Notes: generated by a model not told the origin, from the sequence alone. Positions 44,015 to 53,303 are shown, counted from the first letter of the stretch. The stretch is DNA of 64,000 nt from JANXXV01 sp038200305 (GCA_038200305.1 JBBPYD010000153.1:18941-82940), one strand, 5' to 3'. A program made the numbers and translations.

Positions 44015-46377
44015 GCCAACACTTCCTTCGGCGCGTTGCTCGCGCGCCAGTCGGCCGCGACAATCAGCGCTTCCAAATAAGCCAGCCGGAACACGCCGAG
44101 CCGGTCTTGCAGTTCCAGCATCCGGTCCGTCCACGATTCCACATCGTTTTCCGCCATCCCGAACAACATCGGCGCCAGATCGAGAGTCATGGCCGTAGTC
44201 GAAATACTACCGAGCTTGGCGGCCGGCAACAGATCTCCATCGTAAATGCCCCGCGCAAATTTGATGCTGCCTGGCTTCGGTTGCATCTCGCCGGGCCACG
44301 CGCGAATCGATAGCCGCACCTTTCCGTGATGCGCCGCCGCAAGATACACCGTCAGGTCCGATGCGCCATTCTGCAACAACGCCAATGCGCTCGCCAGTTC
44401 GTGCCGGAAGTAGGGGCGCCCGTGCTTCCCGTTGCCGGTCGCCTTAGCCATCAACTCCCCAGCGCCACTGGGGTTTACCGTCTTTTGGAAAACCTCATGC
44501 GCCTTGCCCCAATCATGATGAAGCGCCGCAATCAGTAGCTCTTCCCGGTATTGGCCAATCCTTAAATTCGGAAGCGCATTGATAATTTCACGCATCTTCT
44601 CATGCACCTCACGGGTGTGCGCTTCCAGCGTCTGCGCATATTTCTGGAAGGTACGAGGCTCGTCGCCGGCGCCTTCTTCTTTTCCATGAGTTACAAGAGC
44701 CTCGGGAACCGGCTTCGTGGAATCCGTATCCCATCCGCGCGAAATACTGTATCCTCCCGATTTGGCGTTGGCGACCAGCATCATTCCCGGTCGAAGGGCA
44801 TCCGCATCCACGGCCCTCCACTTGCTTTCCAGCGCGTTCCAGGAACAGATCTCGAACCGGTTGCGGCCTTTTTTGACGCCCTTGAGCAGCGCCTCCACTT
44901 CGTGAATCGGCGCCGGACATAACTCATCCCGCCCCGGCGCGTCCTTTTTCGTAACAGGCGGATAGGCTTCGCGCCACGCAATCAGCACATCGCGATCCTG
45001 TTCACTGCGAATGAACCGGGAGACGTCCAGATCGTACCCGGAAAGATCCTGCGTGGTGTCGAAGAGGTCGAGAAGATCCCTTCGGCGAAGCACATGCTTT
45101 GGCGAGAATTCCGTCTGATGGTTTGGCAGGTCCGCAATTGTTGCCGAGGCCATTTGCGAGACTCTCGATTCAGCTTCCTGCAACTCTTCCACGGCGTAGG
45201 GCAGCGCGATTTCCTCTGTGATCTCGCCGGTTGCCGCCAATTTGAGTTTTCCAAACAACGGGCGATCCACCCAATAAATTTCCGCATCGTCCAACTCCCC
45301 GGCGCGATTGCAGCGGCCGAAGCGCTGCACCAGACTAGACCACGGCGCCAGATCGGTAACCAGCAGCGCGGAGGAGATATCGACGCCGGCTTCAATCACC
45401 TGCGTGGAGATCAAAATGCGCCCTTCCAACGGAACGGGACCATCCAGCAGACCCCGCCACCGCTCTTTTTCCGCAGGCCGGAAGCGCGAGTGGAGCAACT
45501 CGCATGGCTGATCCGGCGCGATCCGGCGCAACTCATCGAAGGTCTCGCGGGCCCGGCCCACCCGATTCACCACGGCAATCGTTTGCGTTCCCGACCGATG
45601 ATGGGCCGCGAGGAATTCCGCGAGGCCGGCGGGCCGGCAGCACTCCTCCGGCGCTTTCGCGACCTTCTTCGGCGCGTTCAATCGCCGCCTGAGGTCTTCG
45701 CGAGAGGAATCCTCCGCTGTCAACCGGAACATTTCGGGCGCGTGTATTTGGTCGACGCTCTTCAGCATCGCGGCGTCCATCGTGGCCGACATCCAAATGG
45801 TCGGGCAACTGCCGAAAACACCAAATCGCTCGCGAAAAGCCGCGAGCTGGCACGACGTCGCGAGGCCGTCGCCCATCAGTTGGACCTCATCCATGATCCA
45901 GGCGCAATCGTTCGACAGCATCCCAAAATGAGCGGGCCACTGATACCTGCTCATCCCATATCCCCGGTTGAGTCCTCTGCTCAGCAGCATTTCCTGCGTG
46001 CCGATCAGGATAGCGGGGTGCTCCGGTTGAATAGCCCAATCCTGGTTCACCTCGCCGCCCATCAGAATATGCACACTGACTTTTATGCCTGTGAGAAGCG
46101 CAAACCGTTCCACCCACTTGCGAACGTTCGTCCCGGTTTGCCTCACCAGCGTTCGCATGGGCAAACAATAGGCGAGCCTGCGCGAAGTCTCGTCAGGTCT
46201 CGTAGACAGATTCCAAAGCCAGGCAAGCACCACGGCCGCGGTTTTTCCGGCCCCGGTGGGGACATGAATGGCCCTGCTCTCCACCGGCTTACCCGCCAGG
46301 TCCACTTGGTACTTGTAAGGCCGCAAGCCAACGCACTCGTAAAAAAAGTCGCTGAATTCGGTTATTTTTTCTGACAC
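44011..46377 (-). CDS. cas3: Type I-G CRISPR Cas3 helicase-nuclease with C-terminal HD domain
   Basis: 788 residues, GTG start at 46377. Superfamily 2 helicase motifs: Walker A HVPTGAGKTAAV, the DEVQ box in WIMDEVQLMGDG, SAT in IWMSATMD, and RFGRCNRAGE. The HD nuclease motif ALHHDWGKAHEVF lies near residue 630, after the helicase part; an HD domain at the C-terminus is the known type I-G arrangement. Cas3 would unwind and degrade target DNA once recruited by the Cascade complex. First gene of the operon; the gene is intact although csx17 behind it is not. Confidence 0.93.
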   Translation of the reverse strand: MSEKITEFSDFFYECVGLRPYKYQVDLAGKPVESRAIHVPTGAGKTAAVVLAWLWNLSTRPDETSRRLAYCLPMRTLVRQTGTNVRKWVERFALLTGIKVSVHILMGGEVNQDWAIQPEHPAILIGTQEMLLSRGLNRGYGMSRYQWPAHFGMLSNDCAWIMDEVQLMGDGLATSCQLAAFRERFGVFGSCPTIWMSATMDAAMLKSVDQIHAPEMFRLTAEDSSREDLRRRLNAPKKVAKAPEECCRPAGLAEFLAAHHRSGTQTIAVVNRVGRARETFDELRRIAPDQPCELLHSRFRPAEKERWRGLLDGPVPLEGRILISTQVIEAGVDISSALLVTDLAPWSSLVQRFGRCNRAGELDDAEIYWVDRPLFGKLKLAATGEITEEIALPYAVEELQEAESRVSQMASATIADLPNHQTEFSPKHVLRRRDLLDLFDTTQDLSGYDLDVSRFIRSEQDRDVLIAWREAYPPVTKKDAPGRDELCPAPIHEVEALLKGVKKGRNRFEICSWNALESKWRAVDADALRPGMMLVANAKSGGYSISRGWDTDSTKPVPEALVTHGKEEGAGDEPRTFQKYAQTLEAHTREVHEKMREIINALPNLRIGQYREELLIAALHHDWGKAHEVFQKTVNPSGAGELMAKATGNGKHGRPYFRHELASALALLQNGASDLTVYLAAAHHGKVRLSIRAWPGEMQPKPGSIKFARGIYDGDLLPAAKLGSISTTAMTLDLAPMLFGMAENDVESWTDRMLELQDRLGVFRLAYLEALIVAADWRASNAPKEVLA

Positions 46378-46487
46378 GTGTTCGCCTATTCTTTACTACC
46401 GCGAGCAAAAATACAAGTGATGAAAATGCAAATAAGTACTATAGTGGTCTGGGCGCCCGTTTACTCTCCATGGGTGGACCAGGAGTC
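46378..46487. other. Spacer upstream of cas3 without a CRISPR array
   Basis: AT-rich stretch (about 46380-46440) directly upstream of the cas3 GTG; it presumably carries the promoter of the operon, but no convincing -35/-10 pair could be chosen. No repeat of CRISPR length occurs here or anywhere between 46378 and 46907. Confidence 0.4.
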
Positions 46488-46672
46488 TCACCCAACCCCC
46501 TCCGGCAACTCCCGCAACTCCACCAGCGCCGCATAACGGCATCTTTCGCGTCCCCAAACGGCGCAATGGCGCGTAAAATGGCCGCTCGGACACGACCCCA
46601 CTCCTCCTCCGACCGCTCCGCCTTCGTCATCACCGCGGCAATTTCCGGAAACACATTCCTCCGCACCCGCAT
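46488..46672 (-). pseudogene. Short conserved-looking ORF with a frameshift, next to the RHGLTAK remnant
   Basis: From the ATG at 46672 the minus strand reads MRVRRNVFPEIAAVMTKAE, EEWGRVRAAILRAIAPF, GDAKDA; after a one-base loss near codon 45 the sensible continuation is in the next frame, RYAALVELRELPEGVG and a stop at 46488. Either frame alone looks broken, the joined product of about 60 residues looks like a complete small helical protein. I recall similar short proteins in Solibacter but cannot name the family. Confidence 0.4.
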
Positions 46673-46906
46673 CACAATTCTGAAATTCACAGTCCGCCCC
46701 CCACATCCCGAAATTAACGCTCCTCCTATCTCGTCAAAAACTTGAAAATAATCAAAACCAAGCAAACAAACCAAATAGATAGCCAAAGATTTCGTGACCC
46801 GAAACCGAATCACAACTTTTTTCAACAATCGCACTTACAGCCCAACAACTTACCAGCACCCCGCCCGGCAACCCCCACCGCCGTACCCTGGACCCAGGAA
46901 AACCAC

Positions 46907-47574
46907 ATGACCTTAAAACAACGACGTACCCAGGCACGCCAAAACGGCGCGAAAGCCGCCGGCACAAAATCCCCCGCCGGTCTCCAGAAATCTTCCATGA
47001 ACTCCACCCGTCACGGCCTCACCGCCAAGACCTTGGTCCTTTCCAACGAATCCCCCGAAGCATTCGCCGAGCTCCTCGAATACCACATCGCCAAATTCCT
47101 CCCGCAAGACGAAGTCGAACAGGACCTCATCGACGAAATGGTCGCCTCCCTCTGGCGCCTCCGCCGTATGCGGACGCTCTAAACCGCGCTCTTTGATCTC
47201 CAGATGGACCGCCAGGAACAGGAGTCGCCAAATCCTTCACCCAGATCGACGAACCCACCCGCGTCGCCGTCGCCTTCGACCACATGGCCAACAACTCCAA
47301 GTCCCTCGCCCTCTACCTGCGCTACGAAACCACCTTCCGCCGCAGCTATGACCGCGCCTTGAACAACCTCCTCCGCCGCCGCTCCAAGCCAAAGGAATCA
47401 GCGCCATCCGAGCCGCACGAACCCCAAGAACCGAATTTACGAAACGACCCCAAACCGCTGCCCACAGAATCCCCGATCCTCGTCTTCCCGATCGGTGCAT
47501 CCGGTCCCGCCCCAACCTCCCAACCCCCCGTAACCGCCAAAGGTCACCCGAATGCCGATGCCCGGCCTTTATAA
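46907..47574 (+). pseudogene. 'RHGLTAK' small-protein family remnant with nonsense codon and frameshift
   Basis: AGGA lies just before the ATG. The N-terminus (MTLKQRRTQARQNGAKAAGTKSP, NSTRHGLTAKTLVL, then DEMVASLWRLRRMRTL) matches a family common in Acidobacteriota and especially Solibacter. GAA has become TAA at 47180-47182, and a frame change follows near 47220. The next frame carries the expected C-terminal half (FTQIDEPTRVAVAFDHMANNSKSLALYLRYETTFRRSYDRALNNLL), then a Pro/Glu-rich tail ending at the gatB start. Function of the family is unknown; its many copies per genome hint at mobility. Confidence 0.65.
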
Positions 47575-47582
47575 TGAGGAAT

Positions 47583-49070
47583 ATGTCCACCCTCGCTGCC
47601 ATGCCATCGCCCCAGGTCTTGGCCAAATACGAGATCGTCATCGGCCTTGAGGTCCACGTGCAGCTAGGCACCCGCACCAAAATTTACTGCGGTTGCCCCA
47701 CCAGCTTCGGCGCGCCGCCCAACACCAACGTCTGCCCCGTTTGCCTCGGCCTTCCCGGTGCCCTGCCCGTCCTCAGTAAGCCCGCCGTCGAAATGGCCAT
47801 CAAAGCCGCCATTGCGCTCAATTGCCAAGTCCGCCCCCTCTCGCGCCTCGCCCGCAAGAATTATTTCTATCCGGACCTCCCCAAGGGCTATCAGATCTCC
47901 CAATTCGATCAGCCCCTCGCCGAACACGGTTTCGTGGACATCAATGTGGCCGCCGCCATCGATGGCGTCCCGAAACGCATCGGCGTCACCAGGGTTCACA
48001 TGGAAGACGATGCCGGCAAGAGCATTCACGACGGATTCAAAGACTCGGATCGCTACTCCTACGTCGATCTCAACCGCTCCGGCACCCCTCTCATCGAAAT
48101 CGTCAGTGAGCCGGATATCCGCAGTGCCGGCGAAGCCTACGCCTATCTCACGGAGATCAAGCAGATGATGCAGTTCATCGGTGTCTCCGATTGCGACATG
48201 GAGAAAGGCCAGCTCCGCTGCGACGCCAACATCTCTGTCCGTATCAAAGGCGCTCCAAAATTTGGAACCAAGGTCGAGGTGAAGAATCTCAACTCGTTCC
48301 GTCACGTCAAACTGGGCATCGAATATGAAACGCTCCGCCAGATCTCCATCGTCGAAAGCGGTGGCAAGGTCTTTCAGGAATCGCGCCTGTACAACGCCGA
48401 TCTCGGCGAAACCGTCAGTATGCGCGGCAAGGAACAGGCGCACGATTATCGCTATTTCCCCGAACCCGACCTAGTTCCGCTCCGCATCGGCGAGGAATGG
48501 CTCCATCGCCTGCGAGCTGAAATACCCGAACTGCCCGCAACCATGAAGGCCCGGTTCGTCGAATCCTACGGTCTCCGCGAATACGACGCGCAGGTCCTCA
48601 CCCTCACGCGTTCCTCCAGCGAATATTTCGAGCGCGCCGTCAAAGCATCTGGCGATCCGCGCGCTACGTCGAACTGGGTGACGGGTGACCTCATGGCCGC
48701 GCTCAAATCCGAAGGCAAAGACTTCTCCGAATCGCCCATCGCTCCGGAGAACCTCGGCGAGCTCGTTGCCTTGATCGGAAAGGGCGAGATCACAGGAAAG
48801 CTCGCGAAAGAGATCTTCTCGAAAATGCTTTCCACCGGCGACCCCGCCCCCCTCATCATGGAACGCGAAGGGCTGAAGCAGATCGGCGATACCGGCGCTC
48901 TCAGCAAAATTCTTGACGAAGTGCTCGCCGCAAACATCAAACAGGTGGAACAATATAAGAGCGGCAAGACGGCGGTGATCGGCTTTCTTGTCGGCCAGGC
49001 CATGAAGGCGTCTCGCGGTCAGGCTAACCCGGCCACCATCAATGAGATGCTCAAGGCGAGGTTGCAATAA
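47583..49070 (+). CDS. gatB: Aspartyl/glutamyl-tRNA(Asn/Gln) amidotransferase subunit B
   Basis: 495 residues from the ATG at 47583 (another in-frame ATG lies at 47574). Clear GatB landmarks: YEIVIGLEVHVQL, KIYCGCPTSFGAPPNTNVCPVCLGLPGALP with the zinc cysteines, LARKNYFYPDLPKGYQISQ, RVHMEDDAGKSIH and the C-terminal YqeY-like tail (VIGFLVGQAMKASRGQANPATINEML). Subunit of GatCAB, which amidates misacylated Glu-tRNA(Gln)/Asp-tRNA(Asn). gatA and gatC are not adjacent. The frame is undamaged, in contrast with the genes on its left. Confidence 0.97.
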   Translation: MSTLAAMPSPQVLAKYEIVIGLEVHVQLGTRTKIYCGCPTSFGAPPNTNVCPVCLGLPGALPVLSKPAVEMAIKAAIALNCQVRPLSRLARKNYFYPDLPKGYQISQFDQPLAEHGFVDINVAAAIDGVPKRIGVTRVHMEDDAGKSIHDGFKDSDRYSYVDLNRSGTPLIEIVSEPDIRSAGEAYAYLTEIKQMMQFIGVSDCDMEKGQLRCDANISVRIKGAPKFGTKVEVKNLNSFRHVKLGIEYETLRQISIVESGGKVFQESRLYNADLGETVSMRGKEQAHDYRYFPEPDLVPLRIGEEWLHRLRAEIPELPATMKARFVESYGLREYDAQVLTLTRSSSEYFERAVKASGDPRATSNWVTGDLMAALKSEGKDFSESPIAPENLGELVALIGKGEITGKLAKEIFSKMLSTGDPAPLIMEREGLKQIGDTGALSKILDEVLAANIKQVEQYKSGKTAVIGFLVGQAMKASRGQANPATINEMLKARLQ

Positions 49071-49091
49071 TAACCATATGGAAGGTCCCGC

Positions 49092-50336
49092 ATGGCGGCG
49101 GAAAACTGGCTCTTCTGCACCGAACTCATGGGCCTCCCGGTCTACGACACCCGTGGCCGTAAGATCGGTCGCGTCCGCGACGCCGCGCTGGTTCCACTCG
49201 TCGATCCCGCTCGCATCGATCGATTCCTGGTCGGCGGCGGTTGGGCCTGGCTGAGTTTTCGTTACGATCAGGTTCGTTCCATTTCGCTCAAAGGAATCTA
49301 CCTCAAAGATGAGCAGCTCACGCCGTATCACGCTGACGAGTACATGCTCCGCATGGTGCGCGACCTACTCGATCAACAGATCATCGACGCCCAGGGCCGC
49401 AAAGTAGTCCGTGTCACCGATGTGACGTTCGGTATTCGCGCCGAAAGGCAAGGCGATGTCCTCTATGTCGTCGAGGTGGATATCGGTCTCCGCAGCATCT
49501 TCCGCCGCCTCGTCCATGGCGTCGTGCCGCCCTCCATCATACGCCGCATCCAGGGGCCCATCCCTCCCAATTCCATCGGTTGGGAGTACTGCAACATCGT
49601 TGAGCCCGATCCGCAACGCCGCCTGCGCCTCAACATCAGCAACCGGGCGCTCGAAAAAATGCATCCGGCCGACCTCGCCGACATCGTGGAAGATCTCAGC
49701 CCCGACGACCGCGAAGCCCTTATTGAAACCATGGATACCGAGGTCGCCGCCGACGCACTCTCTGAAATGGACCCGGATGTCCAGGCCAGCATCCTGGAAT
49801 CCCTCGAGACCGAAAAAGCGGCGGAGATCATTGAAGAGATGTCTCCCGATGAAGCCGCCAACGCGCTCGGTGAGCTTGAGGAAGAGACCTCGCAAGAGAT
49901 CCTGGATGAGATGACGGCCGAATCGAAGACCGAAGTCAGCGAGCTGATCGAGTACAAAGAGAACACCGCTGGCGCAATGATGAACACGGAGTTCGTGGCC
50001 CTTCGTGAGACCTCCAGTGTTCTCGAAGCCATGGATTCCTTGAAGGCGAATGAAGAGCTTCTCGAATCGCTCAACACTCTGTTCCTGGTGGATGACCAGG
50101 ATCGCCTCTGCGGCGCCGTCCCGCTGGCCAAGCTGTTCATCGTGCCCGGCTCGGCTCACTTGAAAGACCTTGCCTCCGGAACGCTCATCAAGGTGCCGGT
50201 CGATGAGAGGGAAGATCGCATCACCGAGCTCTTCGATAAATACAACATCCTGACTCTTCCCGTCGTTGACAGAGAGAACCGCCTGGAAGGGGTGATCACG
50301 GCCGACGATATCATCACGGTCCTCAGGCAGAGATAG
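49092..50336 (+). CDS. Soluble PRC-barrel / MgtE-N / CBS-pair protein, probable partner of the NRAMP transporter
   Basis: 414 residues with no transmembrane segment. Residues ~5-85 and ~90-165 look like two PRC-barrel units (LMGLPVYDTRGRKIGRVRDAALV; IIDAQGRKVVRVTDVTFGI). Residues ~190-290 are an MgtE N-terminal superhelical domain (MHPADLADIVEDLSPDDREALIETM, DEAANALGELEEETSQEIL). Residues ~295-410 are two CBS motifs (SLNTLFLVDDQDRLCGAVPL; YNILTLPVVDRENRLEGVITADDI). MgtE uses N and CBS domains to sense Mg2+, so a Mg2+/nucleotide-sensing gate for the adjacent transporter is a reasonable inference. Seven bases separate it from the NRAMP gene. Confidence 0.88.
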   Translation: MAAENWLFCTELMGLPVYDTRGRKIGRVRDAALVPLVDPARIDRFLVGGGWAWLSFRYDQVRSISLKGIYLKDEQLTPYHADEYMLRMVRDLLDQQIIDAQGRKVVRVTDVTFGIRAERQGDVLYVVEVDIGLRSIFRRLVHGVVPPSIIRRIQGPIPPNSIGWEYCNIVEPDPQRRLRLNISNRALEKMHPADLADIVEDLSPDDREALIETMDTEVAADALSEMDPDVQASILESLETEKAAEIIEEMSPDEAANALGELEEETSQEILDEMTAESKTEVSELIEYKENTAGAMMNTEFVALRETSSVLEAMDSLKANEELLESLNTLFLVDDQDRLCGAVPLAKLFIVPGSAHLKDLASGTLIKVPVDEREDRITELFDKYNILTLPVVDRENRLEGVITADDIITVLRQR

Positions 50337-50343
50337 AGATCCG

Positions 50344-51585
50344 ATGCTGAAACGCTTCCGCTATCACATCGCAATCTTCTTCTCCGTCATCGGCCCGGGC
50401 TTCATTACCGCGGTCGTAGACAACGATGCCGGTGGCATCTTCACCTACTCGCAGGCGGGTGCGAAGTTCGGCTACCTCCCGCTCTGGACTCTGCTCCCCA
50501 TCACCTTACTGCTTATCGTCACGCAGGAGATGTGCTCCCGGATGGGCGCGGTCACCGGCAAAGGTCTGTCTGACCTGATCAGAGAAGAGTTCGGCCTTCG
50601 GACCACGTTCTTCATGATGGCCGCGCTGATCTTGGCGAATCTGACCAACGTGATGGCGAACTTTGCCGGCGTCGCCAGTTCGCTCGGCCTTTTCGGCATC
50701 AGTAAGTACATCTCCGTTCCACTCGCCGCTGCGGGGGTTTGGCTCCTGATCGTAAAAGGCACCTATCAGAGCATCGAGAAGATTTTCCTCTTCGCCTGTT
50801 CGTTGTACATCTGTTACATCGTCTCCGGCATCCTTGTGAAACCCGATTGGCGCGAAGCCGCCATTTACAGCGTGAAACCGGTGCTCATCTTCGACAAGGA
50901 GTACATCGGGATGCTGATCGCCATGGTCGGCACCTCCATCGCTCCATGGATGCAGTTCTATCTCCAGGCCGCCATTGTTGAGAAGGGGATCGGGCCCAAG
51001 GAGTACAAAGAATCGCGAATCGAGGTGGTCGTCGGCTGTATCGTGATGTCGGTGATTGCGTTCTTCATCATCGTGGCGTGCGCCGGCGCTATCTGGGCTA
51101 ACAAACCACAGGACATCACCGATGCGGCTGATGCCGCGAAGGCCCTGAAACCCTTCGGCAACTACGCCTTTCTTCTGTTCTGCGCCGGGCTCCTCAACGC
51201 CTCGATATTCGCGGCCTGTATCCAACCGCTCTCCACCGCCTACACCGTGTGTGAGGGCTTGGGTTTTGAATCCGGCGTCAATCGCACCTTCAGGGAAGCT
51301 CCCATCTTTTACTGGCTGTTTACCTTCCTGGTGGTTTTCGGAGCCGGTGTCATCCTGCTGCCAGGTTTCCCGCTCATTAAGATGATTCTGTTCTCGCAGG
51401 TAATCAACGGCGTTTTGCTTCCTTTCGTTCTGATCTACATGATCCTGATCGTCAACAAGAAGGCGCTGATGAAGGAATGGACCAACTCCCCAAGCTACAA
51501 TCTGATCGCCTGGAGTGCGGTTGCGGTAATGATCGGGCTTACCACGGCACTGGTTGGAATTAGCATAAAGGATTTGATCCGATGA
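50344..51585 (+). CDS. Non-canonical NRAMP-family divalent metal transporter
   Basis: 413 residues, about eleven transmembrane segments. In TM1 the usual DPGN is replaced by DNDAGG (residues 26-31, VVDNDAGGIFTYSQAG). In TM6 the usual A-M-P-H is replaced by GTSIAPWMQ (196-204), so the metal-ligand methionine is Ala and the following histidine is Trp. Loss of that methionine marks NRAMP-related Mg2+ transporters (NRMT), so Mg2+ (or Mn2+) rather than Fe2+ is the likely substrate. The operon with an MgtE-N/CBS protein supports this. Its stop overlaps the next start (ATGA). Confidence 0.88.
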   Translation: MLKRFRYHIAIFFSVIGPGFITAVVDNDAGGIFTYSQAGAKFGYLPLWTLLPITLLLIVTQEMCSRMGAVTGKGLSDLIREEFGLRTTFFMMAALILANLTNVMANFAGVASSLGLFGISKYISVPLAAAGVWLLIVKGTYQSIEKIFLFACSLYICYIVSGILVKPDWREAAIYSVKPVLIFDKEYIGMLIAMVGTSIAPWMQFYLQAAIVEKGIGPKEYKESRIEVVVGCIVMSVIAFFIIVACAGAIWANKPQDITDAADAAKALKPFGNYAFLLFCAGLLNASIFAACIQPLSTAYTVCEGLGFESGVNRTFREAPIFYWLFTFLVVFGAGVILLPGFPLIKMILFSQVINGVLLPFVLIYMILIVNKKALMKEWTNSPSYNLIAWSAVAVMIGLTTALVGISIKDLIR

Positions 51586-51992
51586 AAATAAACCAAATGA
51601 CACGCGGACTATGCTGGGTTTTTCTTCTCATGGCTCTCACCGCATTCGCGCAGAAGGGCAAGCAGCCGAAGCCGCCTGAAGTCGAACTGATAGAAGCCAG
51701 CGCCCGCCGGCAGGAAGGTAATATCATGATCGACGCAAGGGTGAAGAATATTAGTGAGAAGCCCATCAAGGCTCTGGTCCTGTTGATCGACTTTATTGCT
51801 TCCGACCACAAACAGGTGATCACCACTAAGCGCGGCAGCCTCGACCAGGAGATGCTGGACCCAGGCGAGGAAGCCGGATTTCGTGCTCAAATTGAGGATC
51901 CCTCCCGCGCCACCGAGTTTCGTATCAACTTTGAAGATGGCGGCGGCAAGTATCTTCGGGCCGAGAAGACCGGACCTTTTCCGGTCGAGTGA
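51582..51992 (+). CDS. Small secreted FxLYD-like beta-sandwich protein
   Basis: 136 residues. Signal peptide (GLCWVFLLMALTAFAQ), then a Lys/Pro linker and a single Ig-like domain with alternating hydrophobic strands (NIMIDARVKNISEKPIKALVLLIDF, KRGSLDQEMLDPGEEAGFRAQI), resembling FxLYD/DUF-type extracellular beta-sandwiches. No cysteine for lipid attachment. The start overlaps the end of the NRAMP gene, so it is co-translated, but a role in metal transport is only a guess from position. Confidence 0.75.
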   Translation: MKINQMTRGLCWVFLLMALTAFAQKGKQPKPPEVELIEASARRQEGNIMIDARVKNISEKPIKALVLLIDFIASDHKQVITTKRGSLDQEMLDPGEEAGFRAQIEDPSRATEFRINFEDGGGKYLRAEKTGPFPVE

Positions 51993-52019
51993 AAGCCGCT
52001 TGATAGAATAACGGTTTCC

Positions 52020-53303
52020 ATGAAAAAAACGATCTCCCCCGCCCGCCGTGTCAGTGGCTCCGTCCGCATACCGGGCGACAAGTCGGTCTCGCATCGCTAC
52101 GCGATGCTCGCCTCCGTCGCCGGAGGTGTCAGCCGCATCCACAACTATTCCACCGGCGCCGACTGTCAATCGACGCTCGGATGCATGCGGGCGCTGGGCA
52201 TTGAGATCGGGAAGAAAGAGAACGATGTTGAGATTCACGGAAAGGGTCTTGATGGGCTGAAGGAACCCGCCGGCACGCTGGATGCTGGCAATTCCGGCTC
52301 GACCATCCGCATGCTCTCCGGCATCCTCGCCGGGCAGCCGTTCCGCAGCCGGATTGCCGGTGACGAGTCGCTGTCCCGCCGTCCGATGGAACGGATCATG
52401 AAGCCGCTCGCCGAGATGGGAGCGGCTGTTTCGGCGCACAACGGAAAGTTTCCGCCGCTTGAGATTCAGGGCGGACCATTGAAAGTGATCGACTATACGC
52501 TTCCCGTTGCGAGCGCTCAGGTTAAGACTTGTGTGTTGTTCGCGGGTCTCTATGCCGACGGTACCACGGTTGTCCGTGAACCGGTTCGCACTCGCGACCA
52601 CAGCGAACTGGCGCTGCGCGAGTTCGGCGCGGAGATCAAGAGCGCGGGCGGCGTGATCTCGATCGAAGGCAGGCCCAAGCTGGAAGGCCGCGAGCTCATG
52701 GTGCCCGGCGACCTCTCCTCGGCGGCCTTCTTCCTGGTCGCCGCACTGATCTTGCCCGGCTCCGAGTTGATCCTGCAAGCTGTTGGATTGAACCCGACGC
52801 GGTCATCCTTGATCGATTTTTTGACCTCGATGGGCGCCGAGATCAAGGTGCCCCAGATTCAAGAAGCCGGAGGCGAGCTGATCGGGAATCTGAAAGTGCG
52901 AGGAGGGCGAATCGCCGGAGGCGTGATCGAAAAAGCCCTCACGGCGGCGCTGATCGACGAGATCCCGGTGTTGGCGGTACTGGGCGCGCTGAGTGAGTCG
53001 GGTCTGACGGTACGGGATGCTTCCGAGCTTCGTATCAAGGAGACAGACCGGATCGCTACCATGGCCGAGAACTTCTCACGGATGGGTGTCTCGATGGAAG
53101 TGTTGCCCGACGGATTCCATGTCCCCGGCAAGCAAAGGTTTCATGCGGCCGAGGTGGACTCTTTTGGGGACCACCGGATCGCAATGGCCTGTGCCGTAGC
53201 CGCCCTTGCAGCCGACGGAAACTGTACCGTCGATAACGCGGAGGCGGCCTCGGTTTCCTATCCGGAGTTCTACGATGCCTTACAGGCAATCAGGCAGGCT
53301 TAG
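52020..53303 (+). CDS. aroA: 3-phosphoshikimate 1-carboxyvinyltransferase (EPSP synthase)
   Basis: 427 residues. PGDKSVSHRYAML at the start, LDAGNSGSTIRMLSGIL (phosphoenolpyruvate-site motif), GDESLSRRPMERIMKPL, and RIKETDRIATMAENF near the end are diagnostic. Both NAGNSGT-type and RPM motifs read NSGST and RRPME, the form of class II-like or intermediate enzymes. Sixth step of the shikimate pathway. Its last four bases overlap the end of the convergent BON gene. Confidence 0.96.
   Translation: MKKTISPARRVSGSVRIPGDKSVSHRYAMLASVAGGVSRIHNYSTGADCQSTLGCMRALGIEIGKKENDVEIHGKGLDGLKEPAGTLDAGNSGSTIRMLSGILAGQPFRSRIAGDESLSRRPMERIMKPLAEMGAAVSAHNGKFPPLEIQGGPLKVIDYTLPVASAQVKTCVLFAGLYADGTTVVREPVRTRDHSELALREFGAEIKSAGGVISIEGRPKLEGRELMVPGDLSSAAFFLVAALILPGSELILQAVGLNPTRSSLIDFLTSMGAEIKVPQIQEAGGELIGNLKVRGGRIAGGVIEKALTAALIDEIPVLAVLGALSESGLTVRDASELRIKETDRIATMAENFSRMGVSMEVLPDGFHVPGKQRFHAAEVDSFGDHRIAMACAVAALAADGNCTVDNAEAASVSYPEFYDALQAIRQA

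Noticed and set aside
45094..46374. 426-codon open frame on the plus strand inside the Cas operon
   Set aside because: Antisense to cas3, which has clear helicase motifs; no recognisable protein features in the antisense frame.
46378..46907. Possible leader or array of the CRISPR locus
   Set aside because: No direct repeats of 25-40 bases with regular spacing are present; the sequence instead contains two small degraded genes.
47664..48443. 259-codon open frame on the minus strand
   Set aside because: Antisense to gatB, whose conserved protein sequence explains the region.
50506..51603. 365-codon open frame on the minus strand
   Set aside because: Antisense to the NRAMP gene; very polar, His/Asp/Gln-rich shadow product.
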